Part shown: positions 7,467-16,851 of the stretch, one piece after another
How positions within the stretch are numbered: position 1 is the first letter of the stretch
How the letters are laid out: each line of letters begins with the position of its first letter
Notes under the pieces: generated by a model
The model's input: the letters and a program-made list of their open reading frames with translations, nothing else
Database searches by the model: none
What the model was told of the DNA's origin: nothing
NCBI GenBank assembly: GCA_037721215.1
Contig: JBBJNV010000028.1
Coordinates: 1 to 41,372, forward strand
Length of the DNA stretch: 41,372 bases
Origin: Gemmatimonadaceae bacterium
GTDB lineage: Bacteria; Gemmatimonadota; Gemmatimonadetes; Gemmatimonadales; Gemmatimonadaceae
Reading direction: 5' to 3'
Program-made: the position numbers and the translations under genes

Positions 7467-9020
7467 ATGAAAGGAGACGAAACAGCACCCGGGTCCGCCT
7501 CGTCGACAACGCCGCGGCCACCGGAAATATTCGATAGCTCCGAAACCGAATCGGTTAGCCGGACGCGTGCGATCATCGGCGCGGTCGCAGCTCCCGCTGT
7601 CTTTCTCCTCGTGCTCCTTCTGCCACTGCCCTCGCTGAGCCCGGAGGCACACCGCCTTGCGGCAATAATGGCCGCGATCGTGGTACTGTGGGTGACAGAA
7701 GCGCTGCCGATGCCGGTCACGGCCATCATGGGGGCTGCAGCGTGCGTACTACTGCGCGTCGCGCCGGCGAAGGAAGTGTTCGCGCCATTTGCGGACCCCT
7801 TGATGTTTCTCTTCATCGGGTCGTTCATCCTTGCCCGCGCAATCACACTGCACGGCCTCGATCGCCGCCTCGCTTTTGGCGTCCTGTCGATGCGCTGGGT
7901 CGGAGCCAGCCCGTCGCGCATCCTCTTCGCCTTTGGCGCTGTCACAGCATTCATCTCGGCATGGATATCCAACACCGCCACTACAGCGATGATGTTCGCA
8001 ATCGGCATGGCGATTCTCACGTTCATGTCCCAGTCCGAACGTGCCGAAGGCCGCCGATTGCATCCGCAGTACGCGACAGCCCTCATGCTGATGACATCGT
8101 TTGCGGCTTCAGTGGGCGGGCTGGCGACGCCCATCGGGACGCCGCCGAATGTCATCGGACTTGGATTCATGCGACGGCTGGTAGGCGTGGAGTTCCCGTT
8201 CTTCAAGTGGATGATGATCGGCGTTCCAATCGTCGTCGTGCTTTTTTCCTTCCTGTTCTTCTACCTGAATCGCACGTCACGGGGTGTCTCGATGAACCTC
8301 ACCGGCAGCGCCGAAATGCTCCGCCGCGAAAGCGCCACACAGGGGCAGTGGTCGCGCAGTGAGGTTTCGACGGTAATCGCATTCGCTACAACCGTGGCAT
8401 TGTGGATACTGCCGGGAATCATCGCCATTGTGTTCGGTGACACCAGTGCTCAGTTCAAGGCCATCACCGCGCGCGTGCCGGAAGGCGTTGCGGCGATAAT
8501 CGGTGCGTCGCTGTTGTTCATCCTCCCCGGCGATCAGAAAGGGCATGCGATGGAGTGGCGCGAAGCCACAAAAATAGACTGGGGCATTGTGCTTCTATAT
8601 GGTGGAGGTTTTGCTCTCGGAGTTCTTTCCTTCCAGACCGGATTGGCCGAGACGATGGGGCGGGGGATCATCTCCTTCCTTCCGGCCAGCACAGGGCTCG
8701 GACTTCTGATTGCATCGACCGTGATGTCGGTACTCGTTTCGGAAGTCACGTCGAACACGGCATCGGCAAACATGGTAGTGCCAGTGGTGATCTCGATCGC
8801 AGTCGCAGCCGGCGCCGACCCGCTCGAGCCCGCGCTCGGCGCGACACTCGGCGCAAGTCTCGGGTTCATGCTGCCTGTTTCGACCCCTTGCAATGCCATT
8901 GTTTACGGCTCGGGCTACATACCCATCGGCCGGATGATGCGTTACGGCATAGTACTCGACATCGCGGGCATCATCGTAATCGTGACGATGGTTCGGCTGC
9001 TGGTACCTCTCATCCGATAG
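7467..9020 (+). CDS. SLC13/DASS family anion:sodium symporter
   Basis: Inner-membrane divalent anion/sodium symporter family protein of 517 residues (dicarboxylates, citrate, sulfate or phosphate as substrates in relatives). Both halves of the inverted repeat carry the diagnostic Ser-Asn-Thr motifs: AWISNTATTAMM at about 165-176 and EVTSNTASANMVVPV near 425-440. These bind the substrate carboxylates and sodium. LPMPVTAIMGA near residue 80 and GGLATPIGTPPNVIG are also typical. The first ~30 residues are a hydrophilic Ser/Thr/Glu-rich extension. It is followed after two bases by an MFS gene on the same strand, so both are probably cotranscribed. Which anion is moved cannot be read from the sequence. 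Confidence 0.93.
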   Translation: MKGDETAPGSASSTTPRPPEIFDSSETESVSRTRAIIGAVAAPAVFLLVLLLPLPSLSPEAHRLAAIMAAIVVLWVTEALPMPVTAIMGAAACVLLRVAPAKEVFAPFADPLMFLFIGSFILARAITLHGLDRRLAFGVLSMRWVGASPSRILFAFGAVTAFISAWISNTATTAMMFAIGMAILTFMSQSERAEGRRLHPQYATALMLMTSFAASVGGLATPIGTPPNVIGLGFMRRLVGVEFPFFKWMMIGVPIVVVLFSFLFFYLNRTSRGVSMNLTGSAEMLRRESATQGQWSRSEVSTVIAFATTVALWILPGIIAIVFGDTSAQFKAITARVPEGVAAIIGASLLFILPGDQKGHAMEWREATKIDWGIVLLYGGGFALGVLSFQTGLAETMGRGIISFLPASTGLGLLIASTVMSVLVSEVTSNTASANMVVPVVISIAVAAGADPLEPALGATLGASLGFMLPVSTPCNAIVYGSGYIPIGRMMRYGIVLDIAGIIVIVTMVRLLVPLIR

Positions 9021-9022
9021 CG

Positions 9023-10261
9023 ATGGTCCTGAACTCCCGCCTCAATATATGGGGAAGCCTTCGCGGGCTGCCCCGCGACATCTGGATTATCGCTGCGGCT
9101 ACGCTGATCAATCGAATCGGCACGATGGTGCTGCCGTTTCTTGTCCTTTATCTGACACGGGAGCTGGACTTCACGGTCGAGCGGGCAGGCTTTGTGCTGG
9201 CGGTTTATGGAGCCGGGGCGATCGTAGTTGCCCCGCTTGCGGGCAGGCTGTCCGATCGTATTGGCCCCCTGCCGATAATGCGTGCATCGCTGCTGCTTGC
9301 GGGTTCACTGCTGCTGATCTTCCCATTTCTGCGGAGTTTTCCAGCGGTCGTCGGACTCACTTTCGCGTGGGCGCTGGTTATTGAGTCTTTCCGCCCGGCG
9401 AATCTCGCGATCGTTGCCGACCTGGTCACGCCGGAGCAGCGAAAGCCGGCTTTCGCACTCACACGGCTTGCGATCAACCTGGGCATGAGTGTTGGACCAG
9501 CAGCCGCGGGTTTCATTGCAACACAATCGTTCTACTGGATTTTCATCGTCGATGCAGTCACCACGATAGCGGCTGGTGTGCTGTTGACAGTTGTGCCTCT
9601 CGATGCAGTGAACGCCGCGAGATCCAAAGCCGAGCGTGAACTTCACATATCGAGTGGAGCGAGTCTCCGACCGGCGGTTTTCGACGATCATCGGCTTTTG
9701 CTGTTCCTTGGCGCACTGTTCCTGACTGGCATGGTCTTCTTCCAGCATGAAGGCGCCCTGCCGCTCTTCCTCGTGGACGGACTCGGATTTTCGATCGCTT
9801 TTTATGGAACTCTGTTTACGATCAACACCGTCATGATTGTTTTCATCGAGGTGCCTCTCAACGCGGCGACGGCCGAGTGGCCACATCGCTGGGCGCTTTG
9901 CGCGGGCGCGTTTCTTTTCGCGGCGGGATCGGGGTTGCTGGCCTTTGCGACGTCCGCCGCAACGGTCGTCATTTCGATTGTCATCTGGACGTTCGGCGAA
10001 ATGATGCTGTTTCCGCAGGCATCGGCATTCGTCGCCGAGATCGCTCCACCCGAGCGGCGCGGTGAATACATGGGCGCATATTCGCTGGCCTTCAGTCTGG
10101 CATTCGCTATCGCTCCCTGGGCGGGGGCAGTGGGCCTCACTCGCCTCGGCGCGCAAACCCTGTGGCTGGTGGTGTTTGCAGTGGGTATAGTGTCTGCGGC
10201 GATGATGCTGCGAGTGTCCACAGCACGTAATCCGCTATTATTATCGCGTTCGCTCGACTGA
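9023..10261 (+). CDS. MFS transporter (drug-efflux-like, MdtH type)
   Basis: Inner-membrane major facilitator of 412 residues with about 12 hydrophobic segments. The loop after segment 2 shows the MFS signature GRLSDRIGPLP, and the segment-1 region INRIGTMVLPFLVLYLT resembles MdtH/YfcJ-like exporters. The open frame extends hundreds of bases upstream inside the SLC13 gene. I chose ATG 9023 because the preceding gene ends at 9020 and the protein family starts about here. It likely forms an operon with the SLC13 transporter. A perfect 9-bp hairpin spans its stop codon (10247-10268). The substrate is unknown and drug export is only a family-level guess. Confidence 0.88.
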   Translation: MVLNSRLNIWGSLRGLPRDIWIIAAATLINRIGTMVLPFLVLYLTRELDFTVERAGFVLAVYGAGAIVVAPLAGRLSDRIGPLPIMRASLLLAGSLLLIFPFLRSFPAVVGLTFAWALVIESFRPANLAIVADLVTPEQRKPAFALTRLAINLGMSVGPAAAGFIATQSFYWIFIVDAVTTIAAGVLLTVVPLDAVNAARSKAERELHISSGASLRPAVFDDHRLLLFLGALFLTGMVFFQHEGALPLFLVDGLGFSIAFYGTLFTINTVMIVFIEVPLNAATAEWPHRWALCAGAFLFAAGSGLLAFATSAATVVISIVIWTFGEMMLFPQASAFVAEIAPPERRGEYMGAYSLAFSLAFAIAPWAGAVGLTRLGAQTLWLVVFAVGIVSAAMMLRVSTARNPLLLSRSLD

Positions 10262-10268
10262 GCGAACG
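10247..10268. other. Perfect 9-bp hairpin across a stop codon
   Basis: CGTTCGCTC (10247-10255) pairs without mismatch to GAGCGAACG (10260-10268) around the tetraloop GACT. The stem contains the stop codon of the MFS gene and ends 16 bases before the ATG of the UPF0182 gene. There is no T-run after it, so it is either a weak terminator or attenuator, or an RNA stem that separates expression of the two genes. Confidence 0.5.
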
Positions 10269-10284
10269 ACTGTGACTTGTATTC

Positions 10285-13065
10285 ATGTCGGCATCGACCC
10301 CCGGAGTTCGGATGCGCCGCCTTCGCCCGCTTTGGATCGTCGGACTAGCGTTTCTTTTCTTTACCGCAATCCCTACTGCCGTCCGGTTTCTCACTGACTG
10401 GTTCTGGTTCAAGGAAGTCGGCTTTGAAACGGTGTTCACCACGCAGCTCGTAACCAAGACGCTACTGTTTGTAGCAGCGGGCCTCGTCTCGTATCTGTTC
10501 CTTTCATTCAACGTGAAAATGGCGGGCCGGGGAGTGTCACGCGCGCCAGTGCTCTGGCGTGTGAGTCCAGATCTGCCGCCGGTCGACATTGCCTCGTCGC
10601 TGTCGCGGATTGCGGGTCCGGTGACCTTCGTGTTCGCGCTGCTTTTCGCACTGACGGCAACCGGCTACTGGATGGAAGTCCTCCAGTTTTTCCACAGGAG
10701 CGGCTTCGGCGTTGCCGACCCTGTATTTGGCCGGGATGTCGGCTCGTACGTCTTCGTTCTTCCCGTGCTCGCATCTCTTCTTGGCATGCTGCGGGGGATG
10801 ATCATCGTTACCCTGATCATCGTTCTGGTGCTGCATGCATTACGCGGCCGTGTGACGCTTCCACCGCAGCGGGTGGGACTTGAATCACCTGCTGCCGGCC
10901 ATGTCGCCGCACTGCTGGTGGGCTTCCTGGTTCTCACCGCGCTTCAGATCTGGCTGGTAAGAATACCCGAGCTGCTCTACTCCAATACAGGTCCTCTCGT
11001 TGGCGCCAGCTATTCGGACCTGAAAGCGCGTTACCCCGCATTGCATGTCATCGCGATTACCGCGCTCGTCGGCGCCGCACTGATTGTCTACGGCGCGGTT
11101 CGCCGAAAAATTGTCTGGTTTGCGTTTCTGGCTGCTGCGTCGTACGTGGTGGTGTCGTTCGTGGCCGGTGGGCTATATCCGTGGGCCGTCCAGCGGTTCA
11201 TAGTTGCGCCCACCGAGCTCACGCGCGAAGCGCCGCAGCTCAGGAACCACATCCGTGCTACACGGACCGCATGGGGCCTCGACAGCGTAGAGGTCCGCGA
11301 CCTCAGCGGTGACGCGCGCCTTAGTCTCCAGGACATCCGAGCCAACGCTGCCACCATCGAGAATGTCCGACTCTGGGATCGTGCACCACTTCTCAAGACG
11401 TTCGGGCAGCTTCAGGAAATCCGCACTTATTACGACTTCGTGTCTGTGGACGACGATCGCTACCTGATCAACGGGCGCTACCGGCAGGTGATGTTGTCCC
11501 CGAGAGAGCTCAATACCGAGTCGCTGCCGACACGCACTTTCATCAACCAGCATCTCACGTTCACACACGGCATGGGGCTGACGCTTGGCCCGGTGAACGA
11601 GGTGACAGTCGAAGGGCTGCCGGTGTTGTTCATCAAGGACCTGCCGCCGGTATCCAACGTTTCGCTCCAGGTGAAGCGGCCTCAGATATACTTTGGAGAA
11701 CTCACCAGCGACCACGTATTCGTCAACACTCGGCAGGCGGAATTCGATTACCCGTCGGGCGAGGCAAACATATCCACCCGCTATAACGGAACCGGCGGTG
11801 TAAGGGTTGGGAACATTGTGAAGCGGGCACTGTTCGCGGTGCGGTTCGGTGCGCTGAACATTCTGCTGTCGGGCGATATCGGCGCGGACAGCCGGGTGCT
11901 GTACAACCGGACTGTATTGCGGCGCGCGCAGCTTGCGCTGCCGTTCCTGACATTCGACGATGATCCCTACATGGTGATCGCCGCGAACGGCGAGCTGAAG
12001 TGGATTCTTGACGCGTATACCTCTACGGACAGATATCCGTATTCGCAGACGCTGCAGGATGGCACCACCTACATGCGCAACAGCGTCAAGGTCGTTATCG
12101 ACGCATACAATGGATCGATCGTCCCGTATATCGCCGACCCTCGCGATCCGCTGATGCGGACCTACTCGCGGATTTTTTCCGGGATAATGAAACCGATGAC
12201 GGCGTTCCCCGCCGACCTGCGGCCGCATATCCGCTATCCGACCGATCTTTTCAGGGTGCAGACAGCGCTTTACGCAACGTTCCACATGGATGCGGCCGAG
12301 ACTTTCTACCATCGTGAAGATCAGTGGCAGATTCCAAACGTGGGCGAGCGCCCGACCGACGGAAATCAGTTCATGCGTCACCTCGTAATGCGGCTCCCCG
12401 AGGAGCAGAACGCCGAATACATCTACATGGTGCCGTTCACGCCGAAGGGAAAGGACAACCTTGCGTCGTGGATGGTGGCTCGTAACGACGGAGCCAACTA
12501 TGGCAAGCTGCGCGCGTACCGGTTTCCCAAGCAGAGCCTTGTTTATGGCCCGCGGCAGATCAACGCGCGTATCGATCAGGACACGGATATTTCGCGTGAG
12601 CTGACACTCTGGGATCAGGCTGGGTCGGAGGTCATTCGCGGTGAGCTGCTCGTGATTCCGATCGGGGAGGCGCTGATCTATGTGCTGCCGATCTACCTGC
12701 AGGCGGAAGGCGGACGCATACCTGAGCTGAAGCGGGTTGTCGTCGCGTATCAGAACAGGGTGGTGATGGCTGAAACACTGGAAGCGGGTCTTGGGCAGAT
12801 GTTCGGCGGAAACGTGCCGCGACCGCGCGATGCGGAGACGCCCGGTGCTGTTGCCCCTCCCACCGCGGACAGTGCTCAGGCCCTGCCGCCGGCAGCAGGG
12901 CGACCTCCGACTGCAGCGCCGGACATGGCACTTCTTGGGGAGGCGAGAGGACACTACGACAGAGCGATCGCTGCACAGCGTGCAGGCGACTGGGCACTCT
13001 ATGGCCGTGAGATCAAATCTCTGGGTGACGTGCTCTCGCGGCTGCGCTCAGGTACCACCAGGTAG
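10285..13065 (+). CDS. UPF0182 family large membrane protein
   Basis: Protein of 926 residues matching the UPF0182 (COG1615) family of unknown function. About seven hydrophobic segments occupy the first ~290 residues, starting with PLWIVGLAFLFFTAIP and the family-typical TDWFWFKEVGFETVFTTQ. A large extracytoplasmic region follows, with conserved stretches such as NIRLWD-like ENVRLWDRAPLL, FTHGMGLTLGPVN, and DRYPYSQTLQ. The C-terminus has a low-complexity Pro/Ala linker (about 850-890) and a short helical end with HYDRAIAAQRAGDWALYGREI. It appears intact. The 3' end overlaps the convergent phosphodiesterase gene by 18 bases. Nothing in the sequence reveals its role. Confidence 0.93.
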   Translation: MSASTPGVRMRRLRPLWIVGLAFLFFTAIPTAVRFLTDWFWFKEVGFETVFTTQLVTKTLLFVAAGLVSYLFLSFNVKMAGRGVSRAPVLWRVSPDLPPVDIASSLSRIAGPVTFVFALLFALTATGYWMEVLQFFHRSGFGVADPVFGRDVGSYVFVLPVLASLLGMLRGMIIVTLIIVLVLHALRGRVTLPPQRVGLESPAAGHVAALLVGFLVLTALQIWLVRIPELLYSNTGPLVGASYSDLKARYPALHVIAITALVGAALIVYGAVRRKIVWFAFLAAASYVVVSFVAGGLYPWAVQRFIVAPTELTREAPQLRNHIRATRTAWGLDSVEVRDLSGDARLSLQDIRANAATIENVRLWDRAPLLKTFGQLQEIRTYYDFVSVDDDRYLINGRYRQVMLSPRELNTESLPTRTFINQHLTFTHGMGLTLGPVNEVTVEGLPVLFIKDLPPVSNVSLQVKRPQIYFGELTSDHVFVNTRQAEFDYPSGEANISTRYNGTGGVRVGNIVKRALFAVRFGALNILLSGDIGADSRVLYNRTVLRRAQLALPFLTFDDDPYMVIAANGELKWILDAYTSTDRYPYSQTLQDGTTYMRNSVKVVIDAYNGSIVPYIADPRDPLMRTYSRIFSGIMKPMTAFPADLRPHIRYPTDLFRVQTALYATFHMDAAETFYHREDQWQIPNVGERPTDGNQFMRHLVMRLPEEQNAEYIYMVPFTPKGKDNLASWMVARNDGANYGKLRAYRFPKQSLVYGPRQINARIDQDTDISRELTLWDQAGSEVIRGELLVIPIGEALIYVLPIYLQAEGGRIPELKRVVVAYQNRVVMAETLEAGLGQMFGGNVPRPRDAETPGAVAPPTADSAQALPPAAGRPPTAAPDMALLGEARGHYDRAIAAQRAGDWALYGREIKSLGDVLSRLRSGTTR

Positions 13066-13836
13066 GGTCGCGCGGGTTTTCAGCATCGCCGCCGGATCGT
13101 CGCTGATGATGCCGTTGACGCCGGCGGTCCACAGGTCGATCGCGACCGCCGGGTCGTTGATCGTCCACACATGTACCTGGCACCCGCGAAGCGGCGCAAC
13201 TTTGGCGAGCCGGCGGACCGGAAGCGGCAGGCCGTTGTAACTCAACGGAATACACACGGCACTGAAGGGAAGTGACGTGACCCTCCGGTGAAGCAGAACG
13301 CCGGCCATCAGTTGCACAACTCCGGAGCGTCCTGCGCCCGTTGCGATGGACGATCCGCTGAACGGCCGCAGCGAGCGGGAGTCCAAGGCGTCGATGAGAC
13401 AGCGTGAGCTGGCGTTTCGTGATTCAATCGCTTTGCGCACTGTGGGCGATGCAAGCGGATCCTTGATTTCGATCAAAAGCGGAAAGGCAGGAAAGGCGTC
13501 GAGAATTTCATCCAAGGAGGGAATGAGAACGCCGCTATCCTTGTAGGGAAATGACTTTCCAGCATCGTTGGTGAAGCGCGACCCTGCGTCCAGGGCGCGC
13601 AGCTGGGCAAACGTCATTCGCGCCACCTCACCTGAGCCAGACGTGGTTCGGCTCACTGTGGGATCGTGAAACACGACAGGGATTCCGTCCGCCGAAATCC
13701 GCACATCGAACTCGATCGCATCCGCCCCGGCAGCGACAGCCTGCCGAAATGATTCGAGGGTGTTCTCGGGAGCGAATGCCTTGTTGCCTCTGTGCCCAAT
13801 CACGGGCCGGGCGGCTGGATCGAGAAGCGGGTTCAT
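13048..13836 (-). CDS. Glycerophosphodiester phosphodiesterase
   Basis: Cytoplasmic-type GDPD (UgpQ-like) of 262 residues, which hydrolyses glycerophosphodiesters from phospholipid turnover to glycerol-3-phosphate and an alcohol. The TIM-barrel active site is complete: HRG at 15-17, EN at 24-25, EFD at 42-44, the second catalytic His in VFHD at 54-58, and EIK at 123-125. The C-terminal strands read VHVWTIND and GVNGIISDDP as expected. No signal peptide is visible. The gene ends inside the last codons of UPF0182 on the other strand, so the two transcripts overlap tail to tail. Confidence 0.94.
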   Translation of the reverse strand: MNPLLDPAARPVIGHRGNKAFAPENTLESFRQAVAAGADAIEFDVRISADGIPVVFHDPTVSRTTSGSGEVARMTFAQLRALDAGSRFTNDAGKSFPYKDSGVLIPSLDEILDAFPAFPLLIEIKDPLASPTVRKAIESRNASSRCLIDALDSRSLRPFSGSSIATGAGRSGVVQLMAGVLLHRRVTSLPFSAVCIPLSYNGLPLPVRRLAKVAPLRGCQVHVWTINDPAVAIDLWTAGVNGIISDDPAAMLKTRATLPGGT

Positions 13837-13864
13837 TGTCGTCGAAAGCTAAAAGGCCGCTAAG

Positions 13865-13905
13865 AAAAAAGGGGTACGCCAGATTCGGCGTGCCCCCCTT
13901 TTTCT
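13865..13905 (-). terminator. Rho-independent terminator of the TonB receptor gene
   Basis: On the minus strand a 10-bp stem (bases 13871-13880 with 13887-13896, one mismatch) encloses a 6-base loop and is followed by six T's. It lies about 60 bases past the TonB receptor stop. The plus strand also has a T-run, so it can work both ways. It separates the receptor from the phosphodiesterase gene. Confidence 0.85.
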
Positions 13906-13958
13906 GCAGTTCATCGGAATCCTTCAAATGCCACCCGCACGGCAGCGGGTAGAAGGTA

Positions 13959-16661
13959 TCAGAATGTCACCTGCAATCTCGTCATGATCAGACGGCCGAT
14001 TTCACCGCCGCCGACAAACTGGATGTGCTTTCTGTCCAGGAGGTTGGTTGCATTGAGTGAGAACAGTGCGCCTCTGAGGAACTCCGGCCGTACAGAGAAA
14101 CCCGCATCCATCAGCGTGTAAGTCGGAATGGTGCCGTTGATGAACGAATACACCGGAAACTCGGCGACATACCGGCCGCGAACCTCTGCGCTGAGCGTGC
14201 TGGTGGGGCTCCGGTAGCGCGCCGTCAGCGATCCTTTCGACTTTGGAGCATTGAGCGAGATGTCCTGGACGCCGCCGCCGATCTCCTCGCGCGGGAAGAA
14301 ATCCTTGTTGACCCACGAATAAGTGCCCTGCAGCGACACGCCACGGTCGAGCAGAAACTCGGCCGCAAGGTCACTGCCGTAAACGTTCAACTCACCGAAG
14401 TTGCGGTAGGTCACGATCACGTCGCTGCCGGTGGAGAGAGGGTTGTCGAAATTCACTACGCCAAGTGGAACGCCGACCGCCGCACCGGTGCCGCCGGAAA
14501 CTCCGCCGAGGGCGCCCGAGACCGCGGTCGCGATCGTTGCCGCGGCCGGGCCAACTACCGGTGTGAGTCTTGGGATCAGAAACGCCCTCAGACTCGCGGC
14601 ATCGAGAAAGACGTTCGGGGTTTCGACGATCAGAGGCCCGACGAAATTCCTTCTGTTCTCGTGCCAGACGTCGAGGCCGAGCTGGAGCCGCCCGCCGATG
14701 ATTCCCTTGTAGCCGACTTCGAATGTGGTGTTGGTCGTCGGCTTGATCGGGTCCACGTCCCTGATGTCGCTGGGATCGACATCGTTGAACGTACCGTTGG
14801 CGGTGTTGAGAATGCGGAGCTTGGTGCCGACCTCGGCAGCGGTTGGCTGCAGTGAGCCGAGGAACTGGACCACCGCCGCGGGAATGCCGCCGGCGACCAG
14901 CGCGCCCGACGCCGCACCGACCGCGATCTTGTAGAGCGAGGCAGCGTTGGCGGGAATCTGACCTTGCGGGACGCCGCCGGGAACCGGGAATGCGCCTGCA
15001 CGCATGAACAGCCCGCCCACGCCTCCGGTCGCCGCATCACGCTTGAACTTGAGACCGCCGTCACTCGGAACTCCGAGTGCCCGAACGCCGAACAACTGGG
15101 TTCCAGTCGTCGGAATGCGGCCCGCCGCAAGGTCGAGGAAGAGATTGAGGGTGCTTGGCGTCGAGAAGGCGCGATTGTACGTCGCCCTCAGGTTCTGATC
15201 CTCCGCGGGCTTGAATACCAGCGCAAGACGGGGCGAGAAAACAGCCTCATCGAGCCGGCTGTGCTTGTCGACCCGGGCAGCAGCGGTGACCTCGAATTTC
15301 GGTGACAGGCGGGAAACCGAATGCAGATACGCGCCGACCTCGCTGATGTCGTCGTCCTCCTCGTTGCGGCCGTTGATCGAGCCTTCGGTATCCGGCGTAG
15401 TATTCAGATAGTCGAAGCCATAAAGGAAGCTCTGGCGGAGCCCGAAGTCAGTCCCGTGCTGGACTTGTCCGACAATCTGCTTCGACTTGTCGATGATGGG
15501 ATTGAGGGTGCGGAGCAGGAAGGTTTCTCCGGCGTCGCTGCTGTTGAGAAATACCTGCGCGAACAGCCGGTTGACCCGTCCGCGAAGCTGGTAGTTCTGC
15601 ACTACCCAATCTTTTACCTGCGCGGGGCCAAGCCCTGTCGGCTCGACGCTGTTGGCCATGCTGCGACCGTAGGTGGCGATGATCTCGCTGGCCGGAGTCG
15701 GCCGGAAGTCGATGCGCGCTTCGCCACCCTGGCGTTTCAGATCGAAATCGCGCGGCGCTCGCTCGAGCGGGTCGATCGCAGGCGGACGCCACTCGTCCCC
15801 CTGGAAATAATCGTAGGAGACTTTGTAGCCGAACTTCGTATTGGGTGCTCCGGCATGGCGGAATCCACCCCTGAACAGACTGCGCTCGCCGCCGTCGACG
15901 GTTAGGGTGGTGCCTTGTGAGGAAAACGGCGACTTCGTGATGATGTGCATCACGCCGCCGGCAGTGTTCGGGCCGTAGAGCGCGGCACCCGGGCCAAGTA
16001 CTATCTCGACTCGCTCGATGTCCTCGTTGGTGGTGGACTGGAGGTATGGAATGTTGACGCGGAGGGACGGTACGAACGCGAAGCGGTTGTCCGTGAGCGT
16101 GAGAAGCGCCCCCGAAAAAATGTTGTTGAATCCGCGCGTGACGATGTTTGCCTGCATCAGGCCACCGCGCGCGACATCCACCCCCGGCTGCGTGACGACG
16201 TGATCAGCGACGTTGATCGACGGCCGCTCGTTGATCTCCCGCTCGCCTACGACAGAGACCGACGCCGGTGCGTCGATGACCTTCTCAGGTGCCTTCGACG
16301 CAGTGATGGTGACCCCCTGAAGGAGTGACAGCGCCAGCGGCGTCAGCGTGAAGTTCGCGATAGCTGATGCGCCCGCGCCGACACTGACACCTTTTGCGTT
16401 GGCGGCGCGGTAGCCCGGCAATCGTGTAGTCAGGGTGTAGGTTCCGGAAGCGAGACCGGTAAGTCGGTATTCGCCATTTTCGGAGGTGACGGCCGTCGCG
16501 GCCTCGCTCAGGCCTGTAAGCGCAGCAACGGTAACTCCGCGTATTCCCGCGCCGGCCGCATCCACGACCCTGCCTTCGATCGATCCAGTCTGGCCCGACA
16601 CCGGCAGCGCAAATCCCGCCAGTGTCACAGCGAACAACATGAGTATCCGTTTTGCGGACAT
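13959..16661 (-). CDS. TonB-dependent outer-membrane receptor
   Basis: Outer-membrane receptor of 900 residues. A signal peptide (1-23, ending VSGQ) is followed by a carboxypeptidase-regulatory-like beta domain (about 26-105; IEGRVVDAAGAGIRGVTV). A plug domain spans about 125-240 (ASVSVVGEREINERP, IVTRGFNN, ERVEIVLGPGAALYGPNTAGGVMHIIT), then comes a 22-strand-type barrel ending in a C-terminal Phe (RLQVTF). An Ala/Gly-rich segment around residues 555-620 looks like an inserted extracellular loop. It imports an unknown ligand (siderophore, glycan or peptide). It is divergent from the NagX-like gene with 190 bases between them, has its own promoter and terminator, and is probably monocistronic. 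Confidence 0.93.
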   Translation of the reverse strand: MSAKRILMLFAVTLAGFALPVSGQTGSIEGRVVDAAGAGIRGVTVAALTGLSEAATAVTSENGEYRLTGLASGTYTLTTRLPGYRAANAKGVSVGAGASAIANFTLTPLALSLLQGVTITASKAPEKVIDAPASVSVVGEREINERPSINVADHVVTQPGVDVARGGLMQANIVTRGFNNIFSGALLTLTDNRFAFVPSLRVNIPYLQSTTNEDIERVEIVLGPGAALYGPNTAGGVMHIITKSPFSSQGTTLTVDGGERSLFRGGFRHAGAPNTKFGYKVSYDYFQGDEWRPPAIDPLERAPRDFDLKRQGGEARIDFRPTPASEIIATYGRSMANSVEPTGLGPAQVKDWVVQNYQLRGRVNRLFAQVFLNSSDAGETFLLRTLNPIIDKSKQIVGQVQHGTDFGLRQSFLYGFDYLNTTPDTEGSINGRNEEDDDISEVGAYLHSVSRLSPKFEVTAAARVDKHSRLDEAVFSPRLALVFKPAEDQNLRATYNRAFSTPSTLNLFLDLAAGRIPTTGTQLFGVRALGVPSDGGLKFKRDAATGGVGGLFMRAGAFPVPGGVPQGQIPANAASLYKIAVGAASGALVAGGIPAAVVQFLGSLQPTAAEVGTKLRILNTANGTFNDVDPSDIRDVDPIKPTTNTTFEVGYKGIIGGRLQLGLDVWHENRRNFVGPLIVETPNVFLDAASLRAFLIPRLTPVVGPAAATIATAVSGALGGVSGGTGAAVGVPLGVVNFDNPLSTGSDVIVTYRNFGELNVYGSDLAAEFLLDRGVSLQGTYSWVNKDFFPREEIGGGVQDISLNAPKSKGSLTARYRSPTSTLSAEVRGRYVAEFPVYSFINGTIPTYTLMDAGFSVRPEFLRGALFSLNATNLLDRKHIQFVGGGEIGRLIMTRLQVTF

Positions 16662-16738
16662 TCGCTACCTCGGTCAGTGTGTTTGTCCGGCGATCCCTTT
16701 CCGGTGGGATGGTGGGGGCGCGCGAGTCTGTGCCGCCA

Positions 16739-16767
16739 TAGCTAAGGTTGGTTACGGCCCCCGTCAA
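16739..16767 (-). promoter_or_regulatory. Sigma70-like promoter of the TonB receptor gene
   Basis: Read on the minus strand, TTGACG (16767-16762) and TAGCTA (16744-16739) are 17 bases apart. The -35 is good and the -10 is weak. The start of transcription would be near 16732, leaving a ~70-base leader before the ATG at 16661. Confidence 0.4.
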
Positions 16768-16812
16768 GACTGGATTCAGGCCCGGGAGCCACCCGTACTT
16801 GCCCCTTACAAA

Positions 16813-16842
16813 CCCTCCGGCGAAGTTGATGTAAGCGGAGGG
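16813..16842 (+). promoter_or_regulatory. Hairpin that can hide the ribosome site
   Basis: CCCTCCG (16813-16819) is fully complementary to CGGAGGG (16836-16842), which is the core of the strong ribosome site GGAGGGAGG in front of ATG 16852. If formed, the 7-bp GC-rich stem with its 16-base loop would block initiation of the NagX-like gene. Confidence 0.35.
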
Positions 16843-16851
16843 AGGTATCAC

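Noticed and set aside
11173..12954. 593-codon minus-strand frame inside UPF0182
   Set aside because: Fully antisense to a recognised 926-residue family member, with no motif or ribosome site.
14900..15120. Ala/Gly/Pro-rich segment of the TonB receptor as a frameshift or inserted element
   Set aside because: The frame stays open and barrel sequence resumes normally on both sides; more likely a long extracellular loop.
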